A stretch of DNA of 64,000 nucleotides from Tetrahymena thermophila SB210 (lineage: Eukaryota; Ciliophora; Oligohymenophorea; Hymenostomatida; Tetrahymenidae). A model generated the notes under the pieces. It was not told the origin of the DNA. It did no database searches and was given only the letters and a program-made list of their open reading frames with translations. Position numbers and translations under genes: made by a program. Every line of letters begins with the position of its first letter. The first letter of the stretch is position 1. Location of the stretch: the NCBI RefSeq assembly GCF_000189635.1, contig NW_002476280.1:62001-126000 (forward strand). Reading direction: 5' to 3'. Shown here one piece after another: positions 52,001-64,000 of the stretch.

Positions 52001-53970
52001 AACTACTCACACAATTATTTAAAAACGATTACAACGAGTTTCTATGCTGAGATGAATCTTTCATGTCAAAAGATTTTCTTCTGTAAAAATTTAACAATAC
52101 AGAGGTGCTTTTTTTATTTATTAAATTAATAATTTTGATAAAATTAATGAGTCAGTAAGTATGTTGAAAATTTAAGAATGATCAAAATAACAAGTTAAAG
52201 CAATATTTAATTTTGAAATTTTATAAGATGTTGAAGAACTTCTAATTGTGAAATTAATTAGATGTTGCTGATAGTTAATAAATTTAGATCAAAATTTGAT
52301 AAAAAAATTTAATAAAAATATTACTTATTATTATTCGTTTTTTCAAATGAATTCATTCTCTTTGGTATGCTTTATTCCTAAAGTTGCTGATTATTTTCTT
52401 TTATTTTTAGCTAAAAATCAGATTGATTCAGTCCAAAAGATTAATTTTATTTATCAATAGCAATATCAAGATTTTGTTGAGACTAAGGATTACTAGCTTT
52501 ACCATCTTTCACAGATCCTTCAGATTTATTTTCATCTTATTCTTTTACATCATACTTTTGATTTAGCTCTTCGTATGCTTGTTAGTAAAGCTTTTATATT
52601 TTAGTTAATCTCAATAATCTAATGAATCTAACTATTTTTAGTGCTCTTGTTGCAATTCTGGATACTCTGCTAGCTCTATAGTTTAAATAAAATAAAGGCT
52701 TAATTTTTTCTAATCATAATATTAATTGCTTACTTAAGCACAGTCACATTAGAATTGCTGATAGTGAAACCAAATAACGCCTTTGATAAGAAATCAATAT
52801 CAAAAAAAAGAGAGATAGTTGATAGGAGATCCATCCAAAATATGAATGATAAAAAATAACCTTTCCTGCACATTGACTGCAAAACAATTTCAAAAAAAAA
52901 GAAAAGCAAAACAATTAATTCAGTAACTTAAAATCCCATATCTCCTTACTATTTTTATAAATTAATACTTATTAATTTCGACTAAAATAAGCATTTGGAT
53001 TCATCAAAGAACAAATAAAAAAAGGTTTGATTACTGCTGTTGTAGAAACTTGCCTTATATCCTCACTATACAATGAAAATATTGTAAAAAGAGTCATCAT
53101 ATGCTGATAGTATTTATTATCAAGTAAGATAAGTCCTTTTTCCTTATTTTTAATTATTATTTTAATGTTAGTCATTTAATTTTTTAACCAATTAATTGCC
53201 TAAACTTGCCTTTATTACAAGAGAGTCAATTAATTAATTAATAAATCAATTAATATTGGCATATCAATAAAGCATTTTAATTTACTATTATTGAAATTAA
53301 TTTTGGGTTTTATTCTTAAAAAAATCAATTAAATTGATGATGATGGATTAAATTTAAAAGCCATTTGATATAAAATGTTACCTAAAATTACTAATATTTA
53401 ACTCTTAGCCTATATTTTAAAGTGTTTTTCTCCATATCTTCATTCTCTTGTATCTTTTAATTCAGAAGACTAATTAGGTTTTAAGAGTTTATCTATTTTG
53501 AATTTCTTTTTCCTTATACATCCTAGGCACTTTTTTACCCATTTTAATTTTTATCATTCTACTTTATATTTTTTCCAGTGTTATCTATTGCAAGATTGCT
53601 CTATCCTGGATTCTTTTTTTTTTCTAGTTCTTCCTTTAATTTCTACTTTTTTTCAAGCAAGTTTTTTTGTTTACTTAATGCTTTTAAACTTAAACCCTAA
53701 GGAGTATTTGAAGCAGCTTAGGTAAATCCATGAGTCTATGCTTTTTCTATAGTTTGATTTCTCGCTTTTTATTGTTATTTGAAAATAATTTATTGTAAAA
53801 CATAAGTAATATTGATGTATCAATAAATAAATTCATTTTTAATGGCACAAAAAAAATATACATTAATAAGTTTGAGAGCGCTGCTAAGAATTCTCATCCC
53901 GTTCTTTTGAAAAGGATTCTTTTAAAACTATATTAATTTAATTTGCTTAGGTAATGCTTGAATTTAGCAT
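48751..53970 (-). CDS. Class III nucleotide cyclase fused to a voltage-sensor-like module
   Basis: Fourteen exons give 1247 residues. The N-terminus (~1-150) is Gln/Lys rich. Hydrophobic helices follow at ~239-255 and ~261-281 (GYFLSFIFWMDLLSTIS), then an S4-like helix at 302-327 with Arg/Lys every third residue (R312, K315, R318, R321, R324, K327). I see no S5-pore-S6. After a Ser/Gln-rich stretch come two membrane helices (~634-650 and ~766-786) flanking a ~115-residue loop with NST and NYT sites. The cyclase domain starts near 880. Metal-A Asp is replaced by Ser898 (FGFCSIKNF), while Gly940-Asp941 (KNLGD), Asn and Arg of NVNMASRLE, and the VKG lysine remain. The family makes cAMP or cGMP; activity here is uncertain. 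Ciliates are known for ion-channel-type adenylyl cyclases. The start is at 53970, with an upstream in-frame TGA. Confidence 0.9.
48751..53970 (-). other. Exon map of the cyclase gene
   Basis: In transcript order: 53862-53970, 53392-53764, 53035-53209, 52734-52981, 52325-52675, 51489-52080, 51312-51425, 50527-51024, 50296-50467, 49867-50234, 49730-49816, 49216-49638, 49080-49166, 48751-48897. They total 3744 bases and all junctions are GT...AG in frame. The 53-base intron 52982-53034 matters: unspliced, the reading frame loses the hydrophobic helix before the GYFLSF motif; spliced, it yields TELIVLLFFFFEIVL. The first three exons are set by frame and splice sites alone and are less sure than the catalytic exons. 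Confidence 0.8.
49033..49064. repeat. TAAG microsatellite in the last cyclase intron
   Basis: Eight perfect TAAG units lie within the intron 48898-49079, with further TAGG/TAAG fragments around 48970-49030. It is a simple repeat, likely variable in length between strains. Confidence 0.85.
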
Positions 53971-56577
53971 TATGATTACAGGTATTCAGCTTTATAATTT
54001 AATGTCTTAGCTTCCTATTTGGAATAGAGATTTATATTCTCTTTTTCACTTTTGTATAGACTTAATACCTACTTGCTTATTGTTACTTATATTATTATTT
54101 ATATTTAAATAATTTCTGTCAATAAAACTTTCAAAAAAAAATTAGCGAATCAATAATTAATTATTTTGCACTTGTTTTTGATAAGACTTTATAATTTTTG
54201 GTTTATGTTACTTTAATTTATTTAATTTTATTAGTTTTTAGCAAACAAATGCATTCATGCAACTAAATTGCACTAACTGATCAATGCAATTTAATACTAA
54301 ATAAAAATTTTAAAATTAAATTAAATTAATTAGCTAGACTTTTTGTTATATGTAAATTAATAATTAATAAATCATTTTTAACATTTTGTTAATAAGTTTT
54401 TTCTCCAGTTAAATTATGTATTTTCTCTGTATAAAATTTTGACCACCTAGAAAACAATTAGATACTTCAGAAATTCGTGTTGTTATTTTAAATATGTAGC
54501 AAAGATTTTTACAATATTAAAATACTTTAATTAAAAATGCTAAAAATATTTACAAAATTTTTATTTTTTAAACATAGTTGAAAAATTCTAACAGAAATTA
54601 AATTTAGATAAAATTAAGTAATCCAAAATTTTTTTATTTTAATATTCTGAAATAGTTTTTATCTCCATCAAAAATATTTTAATTATCTAGATTTTTCTTC
54701 TATAAATCTATTAAATAAAAGAATATTAATATTTATTTTTTATTTAAAAATATAATAATTTTTATTTAGAGTTTTAATAAAGTGAAAAAAAATAAATAAA
54801 TCAGATAATAGCTTTTTTCTGAAATTAAAAAAATAAAAAATTAAATTTCAATAATTGCTTTAGTTAAATAATTAATTTATATAAAAAAAATTTATTTCTA
54901 ATTTCAAAAATTAATTTTGTGACACTATTTAATTTGATATAAATAAAGTAGTTAATAGAATAATATAAAATAATTCAAAACAGGAGATTTATTTTTAAAT
55001 TTACTTTTTTTTTAAAATTTATTTAAATTGATTACTTTCTTTATAATTTAGATAAAGAATGCTTTTCGTTGGTTTGATTTGTAAGTAATTTAAATTTATT
55101 ATTATTGCTACAATATAAAACTATTATTTGGAAGTTCTAAAAATTTAAGATTCTAAAAATTTCATTAATTATTTATTTAATCATCACACAAATAGCAAAT
55201 TTTAATATTTTGCTTAATTTTTTTATAGATTCTAAAATAAAATAGTTAGATTTTGTATATTATTTTTACAATTTTATTCTTTGATTTTAAAGCTCTATGT
55301 TTAATAAGGATAAAGATGATGTGTAGCTTTTTGCAATAAATTAACTATTAAACTTATTTTAGGTTTTAAAATTAATAATTTTTTATTTTTAACTTCATTT
55401 AAATTAATCTATAAATATTTTGACCAGTACAAAGAGAGGAAAGATTTTTTTTCTTGAATGATTTTATATGACTTAAATTTGATTCAAAATTAATGAATTT
55501 CAAAACCTTTAATTAATATTTTTGTATTTTTTGTTCAGTCTAGAAAAGTATTTTTGTTTTAATTAGATTTTAAATTAAACATTAAATGCTTCTCTTCTTA
55601 AATTTTTAAAAATGAAATAAGTATCTCAAGTAAAATGAAAATATAGTTGAAACTAATGACTTAAGATATCTTCTATTCTATTTTAATTCATAAGGAGTGC
55701 TCCATTAAAGTAATAAAGGGTAATTAATTAAAAATAATAATTAAATTACTCAAAACATATCAAAAATACAATTGTCTTTTACTTACTCCACCTTACATTT
55801 TCTTTAAAATTTAATTTGAAAATTTCAATATTGAATTGATTTCATTTTTTTTAATAAAGGAATGAAAAATGGACAATAAAAATTAGGCACAAAAAAATTA
55901 ACAGCTAATCCTACAATTTTTAATTATTTTATAGAATTAAATTTTGTTTTTCGGATGAAAAAACCAATTTAAATACATTTGATCTAAGAGTTTTCACCTA
56001 TTTTATTTTTAAATTTATTTTATTTAGCACTGTTTGAATTTCCTTACCCCCACTCTTTAGGCATTAAAAATTTTCTGATTTTTCTATATTAAATATTTAA
56101 ATTAGATTAATTAATTTTCTACTACAACTAAATAATTATAATTTAAAATTGATTGCTGATGTAACAGTACTTTTTAAATAACCAAAAAATTTACCTGAAA
56201 CTTTTGTTTTTAAAAGATAGGCTCTTCTTCATTTACCTTAAGGAGCTCAAATTGCATTTTTATAAATAGTTTAAAGAGTGCTAAAGATACAAAGAGTCTT
56301 TAAAATATTATTGTATTGTTTATAGGAATTACTGCGCTTCATTATAAGTACTTAGTTTCATAAGAACTTTTTGAGTATGCTTTAGGCAAATCAATATTTA
56401 ATTAAGCCTTTGAGATGTCTATTCTATATAAAATTTTTGATTAGTTGCATAAGATTTAAAAGTGATACGTATCTCTTGAAATTAATATAAACTGAAGCTA
56501 TAAGGGAAATTACATTATTTGAATAATATTTCACTTAAATTTCTTTAGAACTAATTTACAGTGCTATTTGAAGCTTG
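53971..56577. other. Upstream flank of the cyclase gene
   Basis: AT-rich spacer that must include the cyclase promoter near 53971-54500. From about 56.04 to 56.57 kb a plus-strand frame lacks TGA but has no support from protein family or splice signals. No other gene was recognised. Confidence 0.5.
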
Positions 56578-57404
56578 ACTCTAATGTAATATTTCATAGT
56601 TATTATTATAATTTAAGCATTTTACATAAGGAATTTTTACTATTTTGTAAGATTTATTATATAAAAATCAAATTTTCTACATTAGAAATTATTTGTATAT
56701 GAAATCATGTGACCGTTATTCGTTAGTGCTAATTAATTTTAATTTATATTTAAATTTTCTGTAAAGAAAGTCTTTTCTAATGGTCCAAGGGCTATTTTTG
56801 TATTTAAGTCAAAAAATTCTTTTAGATAAAATATTCTTGAAAATGAAATACTTAATTTCTAAACAAACAAACTTTATCAGAATAGAAGAACTGAGAAGCT
56901 TACTTTGGAATTATTAAAAACAAAAAATTTACTTGAATCTTATGAGTCATGTAGATTTTAATTAAATTAAAAAATTCTTGCTTTACTTATATTTATGTTA
57001 TTTAAACCTTATTATTACTTCTGTCATATTAAGAATTCTCAAATGGAGTAGAGGTTTTTTTAATAATTCATTACTCAAGATATTTATTTTAAGGTTTGAG
57101 GATCATAGTTAATTGTGCTATTCATAAGGTGTTTATATAATTGTACTATGTTTATATGAAAAATGCGTTAATTTTAGACAGTTTCTTTTTAAGTTGTTGG
57201 TAGAAGTTAAATTTAAAAACCCTCTTCTTTGTAATTTAAAACAACCTATTTAAATTCCCAAAATTAATACAAATTGTTAATTTTTTTTTTATTAGTCACT
57301 TCCCAAAGTATCTTTGAATTTAAATTTCTGTAAATAGGAACAATTATTTATTATTTTAATAAGAATTCTGAAAAGAGTAAGTTTAACATTTAATAATCTT
57401 TAAT
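56578..57404 (+). other. Long TGA-free frame, doubtful coding
   Basis: A plus-strand frame stays free of TGA for ~275 codons and ends at TGA near 57402. The first ATG in frame is at about 56700. The product is rich in Leu, Ile, Phe and Lys with Cys and Trp residues, less monotone than the usual AT-rich spacer. A second frame over part of the same DNA is also open for over 130 codons, so openness alone proves little. It might be a decayed or unrecognised gene, or chance. Confidence 0.2.
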
Positions 57405-58875
57405 GAATGGCACTGTCTTTGTTTTCAAAATTATTGATATCTAATCATTTTTAATTGAAAGTAAAAACAAATGATCAGAGTCTCATAGGAAGGGACTCCT
57501 ATAAGATAAAAGGCCAAAATTCTAAAATATTTCACTCTTTTGTCGGTGTATCTTTCGCATAGGACTTTTCTTCTACAAGCCTTAATCTAATTATTAATCT
57601 TTAATTTAAAAGAGACTCGCAATTTTGACTGCTACCAAATCTATTTATTTTTAATTCATTCAAATATCAATGAATGCAATTTAACAAGAATTTCTTTAGA
57701 TAAGGGCATTTTTATTATTTACAATGAATTAATAATATTAAATATTATTTTGCGATTTTTATTTACTATTTGATCTACTATGTATCATAGTAATATAATG
57801 TTATTTTCATTATATATTCTGTACTAACTAGTATTTATTTCAGCATATTTACTAATGTCTGATAAGTGGGAAAGTATTGTCAATATATAGGGTAATTAAG
57901 TATAATTGTTGATTAATTAATCTTAGTAGATATCGAAATACGAAATTAAAAATGAAACAGTATGAATGTATGTATTTTTATTATATTTAACTTTTTTTGA
58001 TAAAAAGATTCTTATGATTTCAAATTAAAAAGATTTAAATAAACAAAGTGATTTATGACATCGAAATATTTTGCATAGTTTCAGTGGAATAAAAATCTAG
58101 CTTTACAAAAATCCTTAAATATGAATTTTATAGGTAAAAATACTTGCAAGGTAATATGCTTTTATATTAATCATGTGAGAGATGAAGCCCCTCTAAATTG
58201 TTAAGGCAGAAAAAAAAAATTACATCATGTAGAAAAACAAGATAGTTACAGAAGAATATTCTTTTAAAAAATTTTAAATTAGATAATTGAATATTAGATA
58301 TTTGTCATCATAAAGTAATCATAATAATCACAATAATCTTAGATAGAGTGTTGTCTGACGTATTTTTAAAGTAGTAGTAATTAGAAGTAACAATAAATAG
58401 AATACATATAGATTGATAGATATACAAAAAATGAAGTGAAATTGTCTAAAATAAAATTATTTGATATTTACAGATTATGTTTTTATTATAATTTGATATG
58501 CAAAGTAATTAATTAAAATGGAGGGTTGTGCATTTTTACAATTGTAAAAGAGTGAGAAGGTTAAGAAGGTACTAGCTTAGAGGGAATTAAGAAAAGGGAT
58601 TGCCATCCATTTATTTATTTCCTTTTGCGCTTAATATTTGAATTAGTAATCTGTGTGTTTGATTATTATTTGACAGATGTATCTTTAGATTGGCAATCGT
58701 TTTTGATGAGATAGATAGATACATACATTGATTAATTTGCAAAAAGTTAATGGATTAGCTTTAATCTCTCTTTTCCCTTTGATTCACTAGTAAGATGGTG
58801 TTTGTAAAAGGTTTATCGACAAATAAATTCACAATAGCTAAGTAAGTGATAAAATTAATTTTTTTGACATTTTAT
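57405..58875. other. AT-rich spacer with small hairpin
   Basis: No gene was recognised. A small inverted repeat ATAGGA / TCCTAT with a six-base loop lies near 57486-57504. Short GATA units occur near 58705. It includes the terminator side of the PH-like gene. Confidence 0.5.
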
Positions 58876-59412
58876 TCAAGAAGAGTCGGATCTTGAATAT
58901 TTCATTAAGTTATCAAAAGTAACCAAGTAGGATTTTGATTTATTTGCTTCTCTGGCAGCTATGATAATATTTTTCCAGAGCTAGGCCAACTAAGGAGAAG
59001 CGAAACGGAAAGTGAATGAAAATTTTTCATTTTTTGATACTTTCTTTTCTCTACGGACTATGGGTCCTTCACCAAAAACGCGGATCACGTTAGGTTTTTC
59101 ATTTGTGAGGATAACATCAGCAATATCTTTTATTAAAATACGGGCTTTAGGTTTGTGTTTGAGAGTATTAACTTTTTTATTTGAGTATATTTATACTTAT
59201 TAATAATAGCATAAATATTCTTAGTCAAGAGCCAAAACACGCTTATTGTACATTAAGCCAGATTGAGAGAGCTTTTCAACAGGACTGCAATATTAGAAAT
59301 CATCATCTTCTTCTTGAATAGTTTCAAGCTCATCACAGCTCATACTCTAGGGAATTTCTTGTTGCTTGTAAGGCAAGTATTATTCCCATTACTCTTCATG
59401 CTATTAGATCAT
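58876..59412 (-). CDS. Small PH-domain-like protein
   Basis: One minus-strand exon from ATG at 59412 to TGA at 58876, 178 residues. The first ~45 residues are acidic and Gln-rich (ELETIQEEDDDFQ). From about 50 to 160 the pattern fits a pleckstrin-homology fold: alternating strands (SGLMYNKRVLALDQEYLCYY, KARILIKDIADVILTN, FSFTFRFASPQ) followed by a C-terminal amphipathic helix with the usual tryptophan (LAQLWKNIIIAAREANK). PH folds bind phosphoinositides or proteins at membranes. No other domain is present, so it may be an adaptor. The gene has clearly higher G+C than its surroundings, supporting it as real. The plus-strand frame at 59012-59203 is its shadow. The PH call rests on pattern, not on a search. 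Confidence 0.75.
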
Positions 59413-62400
59413 AGCAAAAACTTATATTTATTAGCTTAGCATTTTCGTTTAGAAGTTAATTAAACAAGGTGATACAGTATTGAACTATGAGTTGTCTTTG
59501 ATTATAGGTTTGGATTTTTTTACCCTTATAATTGTGTAGTAGGATTATGATAAGCAAGCAGACTTATTTATTTGTTTATCTATTGTTTAGATAATAGTTT
59601 GCTGAGTGAATTATATATATTGATTGTTTTTTAAAGAATTTAATTTTAGTTAATTTTTTTTGTACTATTTAATTATTAAGTGAATATAACTATTGGTTTC
59701 TTAAATATATATTTTCAATTCAATGTAAAAAAAAATTATTGAAAAGTTAAACCTAGGGGGTCAGCTATCCTAAAGCCAGATTATATTTTGATAGCGGGAG
59801 ATGATTGTTCTAATGAAATACACGATCAAAAATAATATCTATCATAATTACTTAATTAATCTTTTTATTTAAGGCGTCAACTGTTTATTTTTTTGCATAT
59901 GAAATCAGTTTATGTAAATTTTCATGAGAGTCCATCTAATAAAGATATCTATCTTTAAACAAATAAACTAAAATTTCATAGTAAATTATTAATTAATCTA
60001 TTTTTCTTTTTTTTTCAATATTTCACTAAATTTACAAAAGTAATAACCAAATCTTAGAATAGTTTGATATCTGTGATGACTTATTATTATTGAAAACAGC
60101 AAGATACCACAGAAATAGATTCAAAATTATAAGTAAATATTTAAAAGAAACAACAATTTTATACCATTAATCTACTCTAAAAATTTAAAATTTTAAACTT
60201 GGTATAACTATGATGATTTTTTTTTTTAATTATCAGTAAATATACCGAAAATTATAAGATAGACTAAAGGTAGAAAGTGAGTAAGTATTGATATTAATTA
60301 GTACCCATACTAAAGTATGCTCACCACATATTATTTGTGGAATACTAGCAAGTAATTTCTCTAATAATTCCTTGAAGTTTTTCTATAAATTTAGCTTAAA
60401 ATAATGTTAATCTAATTTTATATTCCAAATAATAAAAAAAATAGTTAATATTTATTAAAATTTGTTATCCCCATGTCAAATTTGTTAAATGTTTATATAT
60501 TAACAAGTAACATGACACTCTCACTTTAAATTAATTAAATAATACAAATAAATGAGTATTGTTATTCCTCTAGATAGGTGTAAAATGCAATTAAAATCTG
60601 TTTTACATCAAAACTCTTTTAGTTTTAATTATTCTTCTTTGAAAAGATAGTAATAGTCCATACATACAAACATATATGCATAATTTAATTAATAATTCTC
60701 TTCAGACAGCATTATACTTGAACTAATTTTTCCAGACATTATAGCAGATCTTAATTTTTGTCATACTACCAAAAATAAAAAAAAGTTAAACCAGTTAATT
60801 AATAGTATCATACTTTTAGCAGGATACTATTTAAATTATCGAAAAATCTGCACTATTATCAAAAAACCCTACCAATATTTTTTTAAGCAAATTAAATTTT
60901 GTAGTTTTTTGAATTTTTTTTACTTTTTTAAATTATTAGTTAGTTTTTTTTGTTTGATTTAAGTTGAGCAAAGTAATCTTCAAATATGAAATTAATTATC
61001 AGAATAATCACTTCATAAGATTTGTCATTTGCTTCTTCTTATGCTATAAAAACTAAATTTTGGTAAGATCAAGCAAAATAATATTTGTATTAATGTTTAC
61101 ATATTCATTTGAAATTGTTTTTTATGGTAATTAATGAGGATGTATTATGAATGGTAAATTTTATTACAAGGAATTTTAATTAGTAGTATAAAGTTTTATT
61201 AATTTAATACTTTATAGAATATTACATGTATTCAAATGAATTACTTTTTATGACCTCAAACAATCTAAGGAAATGTAAGTCATGATCTCTATGGGAAAAT
61301 TCTTACATAATTCAGAAAATGTTCTTCTAGCAAATTCAATATCTGCTAATAGAAAAGGTTTAATAAAAAATTTAATTTGTTTGGACATAATTAAAAGTAT
61401 GCACAAAAAGCGTATGGTAAATTTTTAACTAAAATTAACATATGATTCTTATTCTGTATTCCTATTTAATCTTACAAAATTTTTTTAAACAGCTTCAAAA
61501 TGACCATTAAAATTGTATTTGGATCAAAATATTTGCAAATTTTGGATAAGTATTTAAAGGGATTTTAAATTTGGCTATTTTAGAGTAAAAAAAATTTCAT
61601 CTGATAATTAGCAAGTATTAATCCCCAAATTAATTTATTTAGCATCTATGATCGTAATTGATTTGATTTCAAAAATAGTTGAAAATGAATATAGTAAATC
61701 ACTAATTAAAAAATTTTTGAATATTTTTGAATAAATATTTGTATTTTAAGGATAAATCAGCAGAAAATTATTTGATAACTAACTAAGAAAGTCTAACTAA
61801 CTAAATAGCTAAATATTTTTCTATTTTTATATTGATATCCTTTTCAATTTAATTAAAAAATAAAAACAATATTTCTTTGTTAAGCTTTCTCAAAGTTGAG
61901 GCTAGCTCAATGTTTTTTACTATTAATACTAATTATTTTTTACAATCAAAAGAGACGTCCTTTTAACTTTATTCTAGAATTATAAACGCATAAAAATTTG
62001 GAATTACATCTAGCGTTGCTAGCAGCTAAATCGAATTTTACTTCACAAAAATAAATTAAGATTTCTATCAATAGTTTTTTATAAAATCTCAAAGTATTTA
62101 AAATTTGTTGCTAAAAAGCCATCTAATTTGTAAAGTAATTGCATTTTTATTTAACTAAAGTTAAAATTTTTTAAAAAATTTAAAAACCTATCATTTTTTA
62201 GTAATGCGTCAACAAATTTTTAATTACTTTATGTTTAAAAAAAAAAAAACTTCGTTGTTGAGAGTTATTTAATATATTAATTCTTCAAGCAGTTTAAATA
62301 AATGAAGACTTTTATAAACTAAATGTCCCACAATTCAATTAACAATCAAAATTGAATTAATCAGTAAAACTAAATAAAATAAAAATATAAAAAGAGACTA

Positions 62401-64000
62401 CGAGATTTAAAATTTGTTTTTGCTTTAAATTTCCTTAAAAATAGAAATGTGTATTTGTAAACCATAAAATTTATCTTATTTTTTGTTTGTATGAGATAAA
62501 TCTATTCAAAATAGAAATATCTTAATTTTATACCCAGAAATATATTAGCTCTAGTCCAATTCTTCATATTCTTGCTTGTATAGGATAAAAGAATATTTTA
62601 TTTATATCAAATAAAATAAAATTAGCCTTTAATATATAAAGAATAATAATAATAAATAAATAGACTTCTCATTGCATATAACTTCTACAAATATTAGCTC
62701 TCTTTCTATAAAATATAAAAAATGCAAAAATTATTTGAATGTTATTTCTAATTAGCAATCCTTTTTAAATTGTTGATGATATATCAATCAAAATAGAAAG
62801 AGACAGTCTTTATTTATTTATTTGTTTGTTTTTTAAATTTTTGAATTTTATTTATTCCCTTACTTTTAATAGAAAAATTCATTTTTAGATTAATACTAAA
62901 TAAAAATATCAATTTTTTTAATTGCTTATGCTGTATAGGCATAATTTGGCACTTAGAAACTATATCATTTATAGTATCTTACAAAATACTATGCAATATT
63001 ACATTTCTTTTCATTTTAGACATACAAATATTTATTTTGTTGCAAAAATATGTTTTATGGTGAAAGAAATTTTATTGCAGCTATAGAATAATTTAAGAAC
63101 AATTCAAGCTATTTTTATTTTATGGGAAATATAAAATAAAAAGTAGAGGTAAAGCTAGCCAAGATTTATCCCTTTTTTTAAAAGTGTTTTTTGATCTACC
63201 CCTGTACCTACTGGATCTATTTTGTTCTTTACCTGATCTAATAAATTTTGTTTGCTTAGAAACATAAATAAAGACTTTCTTTTATTAAAAATTTGATTAA
63301 TTTAAACCACTCATTTAATGCATCTAAATACAAGCATGCTTTAGATGGGTAAAATTTCTAAATATTCAATACTAAAGTAATAAAATGCTAACAAACAAAC
63401 TTACTAAAAAAACAAAATGAATATGAATCATTTTTATAAAAATTTTTCTTTTTATACCTAACAAAGTAAGCTACTGTGATATTTATTAGTGCTAGAACTT
63501 AATACCATAAATACGTTCTGTAAAGTATTTTATTTGATACTGCATATGTTAAGATATTTTAAGGAAGCAATAAATTATTTATCAAGATACTGATAAATTT
63601 TATAATGAATTACATACAAAATTAAATAAATTCATTGAGCTGTAATTAATAATCAAAAATCTTCGGTTTTGGTAATATATTTAATTGAAACTAACATTTA
63701 AAAGTCTGAATTACACCTTTACCTACTTTTACAGAAATAACTTACATTGAGAGAACATTATTTGAATAAAATATTCTTAAATCCCTGCTCCATTTTAAAT
63801 TTATATTTGAAAAATATTCTTAAAAAAATAAATTTAACTTTATCATCCCTACATATATTGATGTAATTTATTTATGTGTTATGAATTTCATATTATGATT
63901 ATTATTGGTGGGTAGTTTTTTCAATTAGTGTTTAAAGTTAAATTATTTACTAAAATATGATGATAATTAAGTATAAAATATATACTTTTTGATAATCTTT
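59413..64000. other. Gene-poor region to the window edge
   Basis: 4.6 kb upstream of the PH-like gene, mostly AT-rich. Patches of more mixed composition lie at about 59.74-59.83 kb and 63.14-63.25 kb, but every frame there gives an equally plausible or implausible peptide. I recognise no gene, RNA or mobile element. Confidence 0.5.

Noticed and set aside
57486-57504. ATAGGA/TCCTAT inverted repeat as a terminator or mobile-element end
   Set aside because: Six-base stems occur often by chance, there is no partner copy or target duplication, and no gene ends here.
59012-59203. Plus-strand ORF opposite the PH-like gene
   Set aside because: It lies antisense to the better-supported minus-strand PH-like frame and has no features of its own.
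63140-63250. Mixed-composition patch resembling the end of a coding exon
   Set aside because: All three minus-strand frames read plausibly and none connects to splice sites or a family.

Overview
This window reads as nuclear DNA of a ciliate of the Tetrahymena type. Real genes only stay open when TAA and TAG are read as glutamine and TGA is the sole stop. Introns are short and AT-rich (mostly 50-200 bases, GT...AG), and non-coding DNA is close to 80-90% A+T. Codon reassignment plus introns means that ordinary stop-to-stop ORFs show only shards of the real genes. I therefore rebuilt exon models from protein family matches, and required every exon chain to keep frame and sum to a multiple of three. 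No telomere, no Tetrahymena chromosome-breakage motif, no tRNA or rRNA gene and no recognisable mobile element was found.

Layout. 77-2315 (+) TPR protein. 3286-4921 (-) spastin-like AAA ATPase. 6772-7920 (+) secreted aspartyl protease. 9265-24710 (+) complete 27-exon axonemal dynein heavy chain of 4249 residues. 24711-31605 is a 6.9 kb stretch with no gene I can support, ending in a microsatellite-rich leader. 31606-34499 (+) large Gln/Asn-rich protein with a compact C-terminal domain. 34500-38962 is mostly empty, with one weak ORF. 38963-41235 (+) leucine-rich-repeat protein. 42294-45827 (+) NEK-like kinase with a very long Asn-rich tail. 46768-48213 (-) Sam50-type mitochondrial outer-membrane barrel. 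48751-53970 (-) class III nucleotide cyclase joined to an S4-type voltage-sensor-like module, 14 exons. 58876-59412 (-) small PH-like protein. The remainder (53971-58875 and 59413-64000) is gene-poor.

Themes. Several products belong to cilium and microtubule biology: the dynein heavy chain is a ciliary motor, spastin severs microtubules, NEK kinases often act at basal bodies and cilia, and a voltage-sensor/cyclase fusion would suit ciliary signalling. I see no operon-like coupling, so this is family-level inference and not evidence of one shared pathway. The most unusual points are the cyclase, whose first metal-binding aspartate position holds serine (residue 898), and the dynein introns, half of which are followed by an exon starting with GT, as if many inserted at duplicated GT sites.
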